This document shows, piece by piece, positions 25,989 through 34,941 of a DNA stretch of 64,000 nt (position 1 is the stretch's first letter; each line of letters opens with the position of its first letter). The position numbers and the translations under genes are program-made. Source of the DNA: Candidatus Thiodiazotropha sp. (ex Myrtea sp. 'scaly one' KF741663). Its GTDB lineage: Bacteria > Pseudomonadota > Gammaproteobacteria > Chromatiales > Chromatiaceae. Under the pieces are notes generated by a model, which worked only from the letters and a program-made list of their open reading frames with translations, was not told the origin of the DNA and did not search any database. Location of the stretch: contig JAHXIQ010000004.1 of NCBI GenBank assembly GCA_025655555.1, positions 310,001 through 374,000 of the forward strand, in the 5' to 3' direction.

Positions 25989-27947
25989 ATGCGTGACTTG
26001 CTGGTTCGGTGCCTTTTTCTTTTAACTGTGCTGGTCCCGGTCGTATCAGCCGATACGCCCAGCCTAATCGTTGACTCGGCTCCGGGATATGGTGAGCTGG
26101 GCTATGAGTTACCCGACATCGGTAGCTACAACCTGCCATCACTGGGGCAGGCGACAGACGGTATGGTGCTGGATACACAGGGAAGAAAGCAGCATCTCTT
26201 TAATCTCTTTGGCAGTGACTATGTACTGCTGGCATTTATCTACAGTACCTGTAGCGATGTGAACGGCTGTCCGTTGACATCTCATGTGTTTTATAAAATC
26301 AAATCTGCGATGAAGCAGGATCAGGCACTGGCGGGTAACTTAAAGCTGATCAGTTTGAGCTTCGATCCTGAGATCGATACGCCTGAGGTGATGACGCTGT
26401 ATAGCAATAATTTTCGCTACGCAGGCAATGCGGGTGATTGGCGATTTATCACAACGGCATCACAAACAGACTTAAATCCGATTCTCGCAGCCTACAACCA
26501 GGATATTCAGCGTGAGGTGGATAGCGAAGGTAACCCGCTGGTTGGCTATAGCCATGTATTGAGAGTTTTTCTCATTGATCCTGAAAAGCAGATACGCAAT
26601 ATTTACAGTGTCGATTTTCTTCATCACGATCTCATTATCAACGATGTAAAGACATTGCTGAAACAGAGTGAAGATCAAGTAACGAATATCAAAACCGTAG
26701 CGAATACCCCCCAGGCATCGAAACTATCTGTGCCTGGTGACGATAAGCGGGGCTATGAGCAGTCGACATATAAAACAAACTCGCTGGCACTGGAGTTAAG
26801 GCAGGGAAAAGCTGCAGATCTGATTTCTAATGCAATGAATCCGCCATTGGGATTACCTTCGGTACCTGTACCGGAAAATAATCCGTTGAGCAGGGAGAAA
26901 ATCGAGCTTGGCAGAAAACTGTTTTTCGATCGCAGGCTTTCCCTTAACGATACCTTTTCATGTGCCATGTGCCATGTGCCGGAACAGGGATTTACCAGTA
27001 ATGAACTCGCCATGGCAGTCGGTATCGAGGGGCGCAGTGTGAGACGTAACTCGCCGACTATCTACAACACAGCCTATGCACAGTTGCTGTTTCATGATGG
27101 GCGTGAGGAGAATCTCGAGCAGCAAGTTTGGGGACCGCTCCTGGCAAGAAATGAGATGGCCAACCCGTCTGTTGGATATGTCTTGAGCAAGATTCGCCAG
27201 ATCGACGATTATCAAGGGATGTTCGAGGCTGCCTTCGACGGTAGAAGTGTCAGTATGGAAACACTGGGAATGGCCCTCGCCAGCTATCAACGGACATTGG
27301 TTTCCGCAGATTCGGCTTTCGATCGATGGTATTTCAGTGGCAAAACCGATTCAATTTCCGAAGCCGCTCATCGGGGGTTTAAACTTTTTACCGGTAAAGC
27401 CGGATGCTCCTCATGCCATACCCTGGGGGAGAAGTCGGCACTGTTTACCGATAATCAGTTACACAATACCGGTGTCGGTTATCTCGAATCGATGGGTATT
27501 TTTCCTGAGAAGCAAACGGTTCAGATTGCACCAGGTATTACTATCGATGTGGATCGCTCTGTTATTGAACGTGTGGGTGAGAAGCCGCCGAACGACGTGG
27601 GACGGTACGAAGTCACGCAAAACCCCTATGACCGCTGGAAATATAAGACACCAAGTCTGCGTAATGTGGCATTAACTGCACCCTATATGCACAACGGTTC
27701 GCTGAGCACGCTCAGTGATGTGGTTGATTTTTACGATGCTGGCGGTGTGCCCAATGAGTTACAGGATCCGCTTGTAAGGCCTCTGAATCTCAGCAAAATA
27801 GAGAAAGAGGATCTGGTGAGTTTCCTGATATCGCTAACAGGTAGTAATGTCGATGCCTTAGTCGCGGATGCTTTTGACGCTCCAATTGGTGATATCGGCA
27901 AGGGTGACCCGAGCTGGGTACATGGTACTGAGGTAGAGGTCCGCTGA
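25989..27947 (+). CDS. Fusion of SCO/SenC copper-chaperone domain with di-haem MauG/cytochrome c peroxidase domain
   Basis: I place the start at ATG 25989 with GGAG upstream (GTG 25983 also possible): 652 residues with a signal peptide (about 1-21). Residues about 45-225 are a SCO/thioredoxin-like domain, but the copper motif is STC-SDVNG-C (Cys88 and Cys94, five residues apart instead of three) with His189 in GYSHVL. Residues about 285-620 are a MauG/CCP domain with haem motifs CAMCH (325-329) and CSSCH (473-477), ELGRKLFFDRRLS and APYMHNGSL. It may mature MtoX or consume its H2O2. Its stop directly abuts the next gene. Confidence 0.9.
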   Translation: MRDLLVRCLFLLTVLVPVVSADTPSLIVDSAPGYGELGYELPDIGSYNLPSLGQATDGMVLDTQGRKQHLFNLFGSDYVLLAFIYSTCSDVNGCPLTSHVFYKIKSAMKQDQALAGNLKLISLSFDPEIDTPEVMTLYSNNFRYAGNAGDWRFITTASQTDLNPILAAYNQDIQREVDSEGNPLVGYSHVLRVFLIDPEKQIRNIYSVDFLHHDLIINDVKTLLKQSEDQVTNIKTVANTPQASKLSVPGDDKRGYEQSTYKTNSLALELRQGKAADLISNAMNPPLGLPSVPVPENNPLSREKIELGRKLFFDRRLSLNDTFSCAMCHVPEQGFTSNELAMAVGIEGRSVRRNSPTIYNTAYAQLLFHDGREENLEQQVWGPLLARNEMANPSVGYVLSKIRQIDDYQGMFEAAFDGRSVSMETLGMALASYQRTLVSADSAFDRWYFSGKTDSISEAAHRGFKLFTGKAGCSSCHTLGEKSALFTDNQLHNTGVGYLESMGIFPEKQTVQIAPGITIDVDRSVIERVGEKPPNDVGRYEVTQNPYDRWKYKTPSLRNVALTAPYMHNGSLSTLSDVVDFYDAGGVPNELQDPLVRPLNLSKIEKEDLVSFLISLTGSNVDALVADAFDAPIGDIGKGDPSWVHGTEVEVR

Positions 27948-28514
27948 ATGGAGAGATGGCAAACTAAAACGTTAGCTTCCCTGTTGCTCTTCTCGATTTG
28001 GATAGGTGCCTGCTATGCACGGGCAGCAGATCTGGGCGGCGATTTCATGTTAACCGATCAGCGTGGGGATGACTTCAAACTGGAGCAGCTACGGGGCAAG
28101 GTGGTGTTGCTCTTTTTCGGCTATACCTACTGTCCCGATATCTGTCCCACTGAGCTGTCGAATCTGGCGTCTGTCCTGAATGCACTGGATGAGCGGGAAG
28201 AGGAAGTTCGCGGTGTGTTTATTTCATTGGATCCTGAACGGGATACGCCAGAAGTGTTGTTGAACTACACACGCTATTTCAATGAAAATCTACTGGGCCT
28301 GACAGGCTCTCAATCTGAGATTGCCAGGGTGGCACAACAGTATCAGGTTAAGTTCAAACGTCATGAGTTAGCGGATAGTCGCTACACACTGGATCATTCC
28401 GCCAATCTTTATGTCATAGACCGGACTGGACAACTCACGACGGTAGTCCCTTATGGTTTCCCACCTGAGCATGTTTTGAACGTGGTTAAAGATCTGCTCG
28501 ATAACGGGGGCTGA
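27948..28514 (+). CDS. SCO1/SenC-type copper chaperone
   Basis: A 188-residue exported protein: hydrophobic signal or anchor (LASLLLFSIWIGACYARA), then a thioredoxin-like fold with the classical copper site GYTYCPDICP (Cys62, Cys66) and His150 (LDHSANLY). SCO proteins deliver copper or reduce target thiols in the periplasm. The start abuts the stop of the SCO-MauG fusion (TGAATG), so the two are translated together. With MtoX being a copper protein in this family, delivery of copper to MtoX is more likely than to a terminal oxidase, none of which is encoded here. Confidence 0.92.
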   Translation: MERWQTKTLASLLLFSIWIGACYARAADLGGDFMLTDQRGDDFKLEQLRGKVVLLFFGYTYCPDICPTELSNLASVLNALDEREEEVRGVFISLDPERDTPEVLLNYTRYFNENLLGLTGSQSEIARVAQQYQVKFKRHELADSRYTLDHSANLYVIDRTGQLTTVVPYGFPPEHVLNVVKDLLDNGG

Positions 28515-28523
28515 GTACTGTTC

Positions 28524-29252
28524 ATGAAAGGTGTCAATCCAGAGAACGGTCCTGCGTATCAAGATGATGACAGAGAAGTGGATCTCCATGCCGATATGAC
28601 AATGGTGGTGCATGTCGATACAACAAGCATGGAGTGGGCGGCTTCTCCTGCTCAGGGTGTTGCACGTAAGCGGTTGGAATTAATCGGTGATGCTGAACCT
28701 CAATTGACGACGCTGGTACGCTTCCAACCTGGCAGTTGCTTTTCTGAGCATACCCATGATGGGGGTGAAGAGTTCCTTGTACTTGAAGGCGTCTTTTCTG
28801 ACGAGACCGGGGACTATGGTCCGGGGAGTTATATCCGCAATCCACCCGGTACAAGGCATGCGCCTTTCACCGACAAAGGCTGCACTATTCTGGTTAAGCT
28901 GAGACAGTTTCAATCTGGTGATCAGCGACAGTGTGTTACAGACAGCCAGGGCTATGAGACAAACGCATGGTCAACACTAACCCAAGGTATTGCATCCCTC
29001 CTGTTGCATGAGTACGGGGATGAGAAGATATCCCTATTGCGAATGGAGACTGATACCTCTCTACCCAAAGCACTCTATCCTCACGGATTGGAGTTTTATG
29101 TCATTGAGGGGGAGTTGTTGGTCGGTGAAGTCATCGCTGTTCAGGGTTATTGGTTGAGGCTACCGCCTGACGTTGGACTGGAGGTAAAAAGCCGGAAGAA
29201 ATGCCTCTGTTACCTCAAACAGGGTCCCATTGGGCGTTACCGGGATAAATAA
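28524..29252 (+). CDS. ChrR-like cupin protein
   Basis: A 242-residue cytosolic protein with two cupin-like halves. The first matches the ChrR cupin domain: TLVRFQPGSCFSEHTHDGGEEFLVLEGVFSDETGDYGPGSYIRNPPGTRH, with metal ligands His76, His78, Glu82 or 83 and His112. The second half (LLHEYGDEKISLLRMETD ... LEFYVIEGELLVGE) lacks these ligands. ChrR cupins act as anti-sigma sensors, but no ZAS domain or sigma factor is present here, so an enzyme or binding role is possible. It lies 9 bases after the SCO gene and is the last gene before the second operator-bearing promoter. Confidence 0.85.
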   Translation: MKGVNPENGPAYQDDDREVDLHADMTMVVHVDTTSMEWAASPAQGVARKRLELIGDAEPQLTTLVRFQPGSCFSEHTHDGGEEFLVLEGVFSDETGDYGPGSYIRNPPGTRHAPFTDKGCTILVKLRQFQSGDQRQCVTDSQGYETNAWSTLTQGIASLLLHEYGDEKISLLRMETDTSLPKALYPHGLEFYVIEGELLVGEVIAVQGYWLRLPPDVGLEVKSRKKCLCYLKQGPIGRYRDK

Positions 29253-29261
29253 CGCCGGCAA

Positions 29262-29290
29262 TTGACAAAAATGAACATTCATTCTATTGT
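29262..29290 (+). promoter_or_regulatory. Promoter of the TlpA-like gene with embedded TetR-type operator
   Basis: TTGACA (29262-29267), 17 bases, TATTGT (29285-29290). The dyad core AATGAACATTCATT (29270-29283) sits at the same offset from -35 as in the mtoX promoter. Confidence 0.8.
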
Positions 29291-29374
29291 TTGTTGCATA
29301 TATTGTTTTGCCATGAGGGACGTTTAATCAATGGGGTGAGGCGTGGTGACTACGGTGAGAGCGCTGTTCTTTTT

Positions 29375-29923
29375 ATGTTGATGCAGAAAAAAATCCCATA
29401 CCCGGTCATCGTCGGGCTGTTGCTCCTCATGTTGATAGTCTCGTGGCAGGTCTGCGCCAGAGACAGGATGACCCCCATCCCAAGGCCGGCACCAGTACCG
29501 CCGTTTCATCTGCGGGATCTGAATGAGACTTTTCACCATCTTTCCGATTACAGAGGCAGGGTGGTTATCGTCAATTTCTGGGCGAGCTGGTGTGGACCCT
29601 GTCGTGAAGAGTTGCCGTCATTGAATCGTGCCTGGGCAGCTCTGAAAGAGGAGGGCATTGCCATGCTGGCTATCAACGTGGGTGAGGACAAAGAGGCGGT
29701 TGAAGCATTCATCGAGGATTATCCTATCGACTTTCCTGTACTTCAGGACAGTCATGGAAATATCAGTCAACGCTGGCGAGTGAGGGGATTGCCTGCCACT
29801 TTTGTGATTAATCAGAGAGGTGAGGCAGTTTACCAGGTCATTGGTGATCGCGAATGGGATGACAGTGCACTGTTACAACAGGTGAGAGAACTACAGAAAG
29901 TAGTAGTAAGACATGGACCCTAA
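29375..29923 (+). CDS. Membrane-anchored TlpA/ResA-type thioredoxin
   Basis: The open frame reaches back to 29291, but the promoter's -10 ends at 29290, so I choose ATG 29375 (or 29381). The 182-residue product has an N-terminal anchor (PYPVIVGLLLLMLIVSW) and a periplasmic thioredoxin domain with redox site WASWCGPC (Cys73, Cys76), EELPSLNRAW and the cis-Pro GLPATFV. TlpA-type proteins keep copper chaperones or apocytochromes reduced. Here it could reduce the SCO proteins or cytochrome cysteines upstream. It is under the same operator as mtoX. Confidence 0.88.
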   Translation: MLMQKKIPYPVIVGLLLLMLIVSWQVCARDRMTPIPRPAPVPPFHLRDLNETFHHLSDYRGRVVIVNFWASWCGPCREELPSLNRAWAALKEEGIAMLAINVGEDKEAVEAFIEDYPIDFPVLQDSHGNISQRWRVRGLPATFVINQRGEAVYQVIGDREWDDSALLQQVRELQKVVVRHGP

Positions 29924-29946
29924 AACAACATGGGTGATTGGTATAT

Positions 29947-30372
29947 ATGCTAATGATCGAATATAGAGACCTGGGTTGGTGGTATTGGTTGGTGACTGCT
30001 GTATTGCTAACGCTGGGGGTGTTTGGAGTCGGTGAGGCGTTTTTGTGGGCCATCGCTCTGACGCTGGTACAGCTTATTCATTTTGCTTTGCGGGAAGGGA
30101 GTGTGAAAGCCTTTCCGGTACAAGTACGGTTCTGGTATTTGATGTTGCTTCTACTGGCACTGCCACAGCCGCTGCAACTGATTTTCTGGATCCCGACTAT
30201 CGGTACTTGGGCGCAGTTGATCTTTGGTTACTGCACCATGGCCAGACTGGTCTCACTCTTTCCCTGGAACAGAGAAGAAATAATGAGCTGGCAACTGATA
30301 CAACGAACTTTTTTCTCTCCACCTGTGCGGGGGAATATCTTGCAGGGATTACCACCTGTTACGAGGGTGTGA
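29947..30372 (+). CDS. Unknown four-helix membrane protein of the methanethiol region
   Basis: ATG 29947 (or 29953) gives about 141 residues; an in-frame TTG at 29938 is possible. The N-terminus reads MLMIEYRDLGWWYWLVTAVLLTLGVFGVGEAF, then three more hydrophobic segments (FLWAIALTLVQLIHFAL, FWYLMLLLLALPQPLQLIFW and GTWAQLIFGYCTMARLVSLF) and a polar tail with FPWNR and SPPVRGNIL. No cofactor motif is evident. It follows the TlpA-like gene by 23 bases and is probably in the same transcript. I do not recognise a family; membrane position among SCO, MauG and TlpA suggests a role in maturation or electron transfer for MtoX (inference). Confidence 0.75.
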   Translation: MLMIEYRDLGWWYWLVTAVLLTLGVFGVGEAFLWAIALTLVQLIHFALREGSVKAFPVQVRFWYLMLLLLALPQPLQLIFWIPTIGTWAQLIFGYCTMARLVSLFPWNREEIMSWQLIQRTFFSPPVRGNILQGLPPVTRV

Positions 30373-30514
30373 GGCTGTTCCGGCAAAGCATTAGATATAC
30401 ATTCTGAGTAAAAAATGTAGTACCGATAATCATTGGTCTGGGTGTGATGGCGCACGTCTCATGCTGGACTGTTAATCAAAAAATAATCGACAGAAACTGA
30501 TTGGAGAAAACGAC

Positions 30515-31624
30515 ATGAAGGCAAAAGCCGCAGTAGCCTGGGAGCCAAAGAAACCCCTTTCCATAGAGACTATTGACGTGGAAGGACCCAAGGAGGGCGA
30601 AGTCCTTCTGAAGGTGATCGCGTCCGGTGTCTGCCACACTGATGCTTTTACTCTTTCCGGCGATGATCCGGAGGGTGCATTCCCCTGTGTACTGGGGCAT
30701 GAAGGGGGGTGTGAGGTCGTTGAATGCGGTCCCGGTGTGAAAGATCTGAAGCCGGGCGACCATGTCATACCACTCTATATCCCTGAATGTGGCGAGTGTG
30801 AGTATTGCCAATCGACCAAGACCAATCTTTGCCAATCTATTGCAGGCACCGTGTGGACCGGCTACATGCCGGATAGCACCCGTCGTTTCTCAATGAATGG
30901 CAAACCGATTTATCACTACATGGGTTGCTCAACTTTCTCTGAATATACCGTTGTGCCGGAGATTGCATTGGCCAAAGTGAACAAGGCGGCGCCGCTGGAT
31001 AAGGTCTGTCTGCTGGGCTGTGGTGTGACCACCGGCATCGGTGCAGTACTCAATACGGCTAAAGTGGAACCTGGCGCCACTGTCGCGGTCTTTGGTTTGG
31101 GCGGTATCGGTTTGTCATGCATTCAGGGTGCGGTGATGGCCAAGGCCTCCCGCATCATTGCTGTGGATATCAATCCCGACAAATGGGAGATCGCCAAGGC
31201 GTTAGGCGCCACAGATTTTGTTAACCCCAAGGCTCTCCCCGGCAGTGTCACTGAGGCGATTACCGAGATGACCAACGGCGGTGTCGACTACTCCTTCGAG
31301 TGTATCGGCAACATTCACGTCATGCGTGAGGCGCTCGAATGCTGCCACATGGGCTGGGGCGTCTCCACCATCATCGGTGTTGCCGGTGCGGGACAGGAGA
31401 TCAGTACCCGCCCATTCCAGCTGGTGACCGGCCGCACCTGGAAAGGTACTGCCTTTGGTGGTGTCAAAGGGCGTAGCGAGTTGCCGGGTTATGTGGACCG
31501 TTATCTGAACGGTGAAATCGAACTCGACTCCATGGTTACCCACACCATGCCGCTGGAGGATATTAACCGGGCCTTCGACCTGATGCATAGCGGTGAGAGC
31601 ATTCGCTCAGTAATCATTTTCTGA
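30515..31624 (+). CDS. adhC: S-(hydroxymethyl)glutathione dehydrogenase (class III ADH)
   Basis: A 369-residue zinc enzyme that oxidises the spontaneous formaldehyde-glutathione adduct to S-formylglutathione with NAD. Catalytic zinc ligands are Cys40 (SGVCHTD), His62 (GHEGG) and the Cys in LLGCGVTTG. Structural zinc ligands are Cys92, 95, 98 and 106. The NAD loop is [20 protein letters not shown] and the C-terminal SIRSVIIF are class III marks. RBS GGAG before ATG 30515. It directly precedes fghA. An inverted repeat TACATT-N10-AATGTA at 30398-30419 upstream differs from the TetR operator. Confidence 0.97.
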   Translation: MKAKAAVAWEPKKPLSIETIDVEGPKEGEVLLKVIASGVCHTDAFTLSGDDPEGAFPCVLGHEGGCEVVECGPGVKDLKPGDHVIPLYIPECGECEYCQSTKTNLCQSIAGTVWTGYMPDSTRRFSMNGKPIYHYMGCSTFSEYTVVPEIALAKVNKAAPLDKVCLLGCGVTTGIGAVLNTAKVEPGATVAVFGLGGIGLSCIQGAVMAKASRIIAVDINPDKWEIAKALGATDFVNPKALPGSVTEAITEMTNGGVDYSFECIGNIHVMREALECCHMGWGVSTIIGVAGAGQEISTRPFQLVTGRTWKGTAFGGVKGRSELPGYVDRYLNGEIELDSMVTHTMPLEDINRAFDLMHSGESIRSVIIF

Positions 31625-31633
31625 GTGAGACCT

Positions 31634-32470
31634 ATGAAACAGATAGAAAGCATCAAAGAGTTCGGCGGCTTGCTCAACCGCTATGAGCACAGTTCAGCGG
31701 TCTGCCATTGCACCATGACATTTTCTGTCTATCTGCCGCCCAAGGCAGAGACGGAAAAGGTCCCGGCGGTTTACTGGCTCTCCGGGTTGACCTGTACCGA
31801 TGACAATGTACGCACCAAGGCTGGTGCGCAGCGTTATGCTGCAGAACTGGGTATCGCCCTGATCATGCCGGACACCAGTCCCCGTGGTGACGAGGTGGCG
31901 GACGAATCCGAGCGTTATGACTTGGGCAAGGGTGCCGGATTCTATGTCAATGCCACCCAGGCACCTTGGGCTGCACACTACCAGATGTATGATTACGTAA
32001 CCCGGGAACTACCCGCGTTGGTTGAGGCGGTGTTGCCGTTGGTTCCCGGACTGAAATCTATTACGGGCCACTCTATGGGTGGACATGGTGCATTGGTTTG
32101 TGCACTCAAAGAGACAGGTGCCTATCGATCCGTATCCGCTTTTTCACCTATCTGCCATCCCTCGGTCTGTGGTTGGGGTGAGGGCTGCTTCAGTACCTAT
32201 CTCGGTAGCGACCGGGAAACCTGGAAGGCTTATGACGCCACTGAATTGGTCAAGGCAGGCGCTGCTGAGATTCCACTGCTGATCGATCAGGGCACAAACG
32301 ACGAGTTTCTGGCCGAACAACTCTATCCGCAGGACCTGCAAACGGCCTGTGAAGCGCGGGGATTTCCGCTCACGCTGCGTCGGCAGGAAGGATACGACCA
32401 CAGTTATCACTTCATTGCCACGTTTATTGGTGAGCATCTGGCTTATCACGCGAAAGCACTGTCGGATTGA
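31634..32470 (+). CDS. fghA: S-formylglutathione hydrolase
   Basis: A 278-residue serine esterase that releases formate and glutathione from S-formylglutathione. The catalytic triad is Ser147 (GHSMGGHG), Asp223 (DQGTNDEF) and His256 (GYDHSYHF). The esterase D N-terminus (VYWLSGLTCTDDN) and DTSPRGDEV loop are intact. I prefer ATG 31634 with GAGTGAG upstream over in-frame GTG 31625, which directly follows the adhC stop. Adjacent to adhC, it is the second step of GSH-dependent formaldehyde oxidation and feeds formate to the dehydrogenase at 35162. Confidence 0.97.
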   Translation: MKQIESIKEFGGLLNRYEHSSAVCHCTMTFSVYLPPKAETEKVPAVYWLSGLTCTDDNVRTKAGAQRYAAELGIALIMPDTSPRGDEVADESERYDLGKGAGFYVNATQAPWAAHYQMYDYVTRELPALVEAVLPLVPGLKSITGHSMGGHGALVCALKETGAYRSVSAFSPICHPSVCGWGEGCFSTYLGSDRETWKAYDATELVKAGAAEIPLLIDQGTNDEFLAEQLYPQDLQTACEARGFPLTLRRQEGYDHSYHFIATFIGEHLAYHAKALSD

Positions 32471-32631
32471 TCCTCATATACCGCAAGCTCCCTTCAGGTC
32501 CTCATGATGGCTGTCCTCCATAGCCATAGAGGGCCATTTTTTTGAGGCGAGTGGCACATGATCCTGTTGCCGGTGATTTGTATGGGTCCATGTGAAGACG
32601 ATAATTATTTTGAAAGAAAAGAGGTATTGAA

Positions 32632-33138
32632 ATGAAATTCACCTATAGGGTTTTCTGGTTTGTATTGGTGATAATGGGCGCAATGACGTTTCTGCCTGCG
32701 TCGGCAGATGAGGCGATTAATGACGCTGCTGCACTAAATGGTGTCAAAGCCACAAAAAGTGTTTTTCTGATCGATTTTACCAACCCGAGAAAAACAGCCT
32801 TTTACATGGATATCATCCGTGGGACTCATGATGGTTTGGTTAATCAGGGCGTATCGCCAAATATGGTATTGGTGTTTATCGGCCAAACAGTTAAATATCT
32901 CTCCACTGAACCCGATGAACTTTTAGCCATGGAGTATGAGCAGGAGTTGAAGTCGATTGCCGAATCGGCAAAGGCACTCAAACAGCGTGGGGTTCGAATG
33001 GAGGTTTGTGCCGTCGCAACGAAGGTGTTTGAGGTGGAGAATGCCAAGGTATTACCCGAAATGGATGTGGTTGGCGACGGTTTTATCTCTCTTATCGGTT
33101 GGCAGACACAAGGTCATAAGCTGGTGCCGATTTTTTAG
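32632..33138 (+). CDS. Exported DsrE/DsrF-like protein
   Basis: A 168-residue protein with a signal peptide (YRVFWFVLVIMGAMTFLPASA/DEA) and a DsrE-like alpha/beta domain: SVFLIDFTNPRKTAFYMDIIRGTHDGLVNQG and VRMEVCAVATKVF, where the Cys lies at the position of the persulfide-carrying Cys in DsrE-type proteins. Periplasmic DsrE homologues are common in sulfur oxidisers. Close to mtoX, it may bind or relay sulfide-derived sulfur from methanethiol oxidation (inference). RBS AAGAGGTATTG. It ends convergent with gshA. Confidence 0.82.
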   Translation: MKFTYRVFWFVLVIMGAMTFLPASADEAINDAAALNGVKATKSVFLIDFTNPRKTAFYMDIIRGTHDGLVNQGVSPNMVLVFIGQTVKYLSTEPDELLAMEYEQELKSIAESAKALKQRGVRMEVCAVATKVFEVENAKVLPEMDVVGDGFISLIGWQTQGHKLVPIF

Positions 33139-33170
33139 TGTAATGGGTTCCGGTCGATAAAAGTGCCGGG

Positions 33171-34775
33171 TTAAAAACACTGACTTGAAGCGCAGACACA
33201 GGGTTCACAACCAAAGTAGGGCCGGTCGTTCGTTATCTTTGTTTCATGATCACCATATAGTCCCTCACTTTGACATTCTAAATGTCGTTGCTGACGGAAC
33301 GACTGCCTTGTGAGCGCTTTGTAGTATTCAAAACGGGCCTGGCTCAGACTGCGTGACAGGTAGTGGTCATGATGTGATGCTGAGCGCAGCTGGATAAATC
33401 CGCTGAAACTCTCTCTCTGCTCACGCATGCCGCTGAGAAGTCTAGCGGATGGTGTCAGTTCGGGCTCGCTTAAATATCGTTGGTAGTGCTTTAGTGCGTT
33501 GAGATATTGGTTTGTATTGTGTGCCTTATCCAGGAGTTCTGCTACCGGCTGCATCTGATCGAAAATCTGATTGCCCCATTCGCGAAGGCTGACCTCAATC
33601 CCATTATTATTCAGCTTTAATCCGGATGATCTACCGAAATAGGCTGTCTGGTTCAGGTTATGTCGATTGATATCAGCACTTGAAGGATCGCTGTACGGGC
33701 TTTCGCTAATCAGACAGAAATGAGTGAAGACTTCGAGAAAATGTAATTGAGCAATTTCCACCCCGGTGGGTGTGAATGGATTGACATCAATTGAGCGGAG
33801 TTCAAGATAACGTATGCCTCTTTGTTGCAGCGCCTCAAGTGGAGACTCACCGGAGAGCGGGATCTGCTTGGGACGAACGCTGGTATAGAACTCATTTTCG
33901 ATCTGCAGCAGATGGGTATTGAGTTGCTGGTGAATGCCGTCGATGACAACCCCGATCTCTTCATAAGCCGGATGGGACTTTTTAAGAATACCCTGCATGG
34001 TCGAGAGGTAACCATCGAGCGAGTTGCAGTCGATGTTCATCTGACGACCGGTCTGCAATCGGTTGGTATATCCCATATCACCCATACGCAGCGATGTAGC
34101 ATAGGGCGCGTAGTAGGTCTCTTCGTCGAATCGCTCGAGTCTTTCGCCGGCGCCGGTAAAACTGCGGTCGGTGGTAGGTGAGGCGCCAAAAAGATAGAGC
34201 AGCAGCCAGTCATAACGTTGGACATTTCGTAGTGTGTGCATATAGCCGTCGGCAATGAACAACTGAATCTCTCTGTTATCACCTGAAAGCTTTTGCAGTA
34301 CAGGCCACAGGTCATCGGAGAAGGAGTGGTTGAAGTGAATGCCTGCGATGACCTGCATCATCTTGCCGTAGCGATGCGCAAGACCCCGGCGATAGACCTG
34401 TTTTGACATGCCTGAATCTGAGTGCCCGTAGTTTGCAATTGGGATCTGGTCAGCATTCTCGACGATACAGGGCATACTGGCGGACCAGACCATCTCGTCA
34501 GCCAGGTTCTGATGGACGAAGGTTTCGGTCTCGGTCAGAGAGTGGAGGGCATCCTCTGCGCAGAGAACGGGCGGGGTAATCAGTTCAAGCAGGGCTTCGG
34601 AAAAGTCAGTGGTAATACTCGGGTGTGTCAGGGCAGACCCCAGGGCATAGGGATGCGATGCACCGGAGAGCACGCCATTACGACTGACACGCAGGCCCTC
34701 TTTTTCCAGGCCGATCTTTGAACCGGTGAAGCAATCTACCGGAATCTGGTGGGTGATCGAGGCCATAGTGGTCAT
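33171..34775 (-). CDS. gshA: Glutamate-cysteine ligase (proteobacterial type)
   Basis: A 534-residue enzyme making gamma-glutamylcysteine, the first step of glutathione synthesis. Marks: KIGLEKEGLRVSRNG near the N-terminus, TTDFSEALLELITPP, GIHFNHSF, RNVQRYDWLLLYLFGASP, RMGDMGYTN and GIRYLELRSIDVNPF. The RBS is GGAGCAACATA before ATG 34775. The C-terminus is unusual: Cys523, 526, 528 and 533 within the last 12 residues (GCEPCVCASSQCF). It is convergent with the DsrE gene and divergent from the formate dehydrogenase promoter, so the operator there may also affect it. It supplies the GSH used by AdhC and FghA. Confidence 0.95.
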   Translation of the reverse strand: MTTMASITHQIPVDCFTGSKIGLEKEGLRVSRNGVLSGASHPYALGSALTHPSITTDFSEALLELITPPVLCAEDALHSLTETETFVHQNLADEMVWSASMPCIVENADQIPIANYGHSDSGMSKQVYRRGLAHRYGKMMQVIAGIHFNHSFSDDLWPVLQKLSGDNREIQLFIADGYMHTLRNVQRYDWLLLYLFGASPTTDRSFTGAGERLERFDEETYYAPYATSLRMGDMGYTNRLQTGRQMNIDCNSLDGYLSTMQGILKKSHPAYEEIGVVIDGIHQQLNTHLLQIENEFYTSVRPKQIPLSGESPLEALQQRGIRYLELRSIDVNPFTPTGVEIAQLHFLEVFTHFCLISESPYSDPSSADINRHNLNQTAYFGRSSGLKLNNNGIEVSLREWGNQIFDQMQPVAELLDKAHNTNQYLNALKHYQRYLSEPELTPSARLLSGMREQRESFSGFIQLRSASHHDHYLSRSLSQARFEYYKALTRQSFRQQRHLECQSEGLYGDHETKITNDRPYFGCEPCVCASSQCF

Positions 34776-34912
34776 TATGTTGCTCCGGTCAGCGGTTACT
34801 CGGCGGTCTGTTGATGTCCCAAAATGACAGAGTAATTACTTATTAATCAATTCATTAGATGTTTTTTTCTTGTATTGAACAGGGGCGATGAAAATCCTCA
34901 TTCAGTGTGTAG

Positions 34913-34941
34913 TTGATAATAGAATGAATGTTCATTATATT
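34913..34941 (+). promoter_or_regulatory. Formate dehydrogenase promoter with embedded TetR-type operator
   Basis: TTGATA (34913-34918), 17 bases, TATATT (34936-34941). The dyad core AATGAATGTTCATT (34923-34936) is the exact reverse complement of the core at 29270. It is shifted by two bases relative to -35 compared with the other two promoters. Confidence 0.78.

Noticed and set aside
32506-32543. Possible terminator after fghA ending in seven T residues
   Set aside because: The stem is imperfect (bulged), so I could not define it with confidence.
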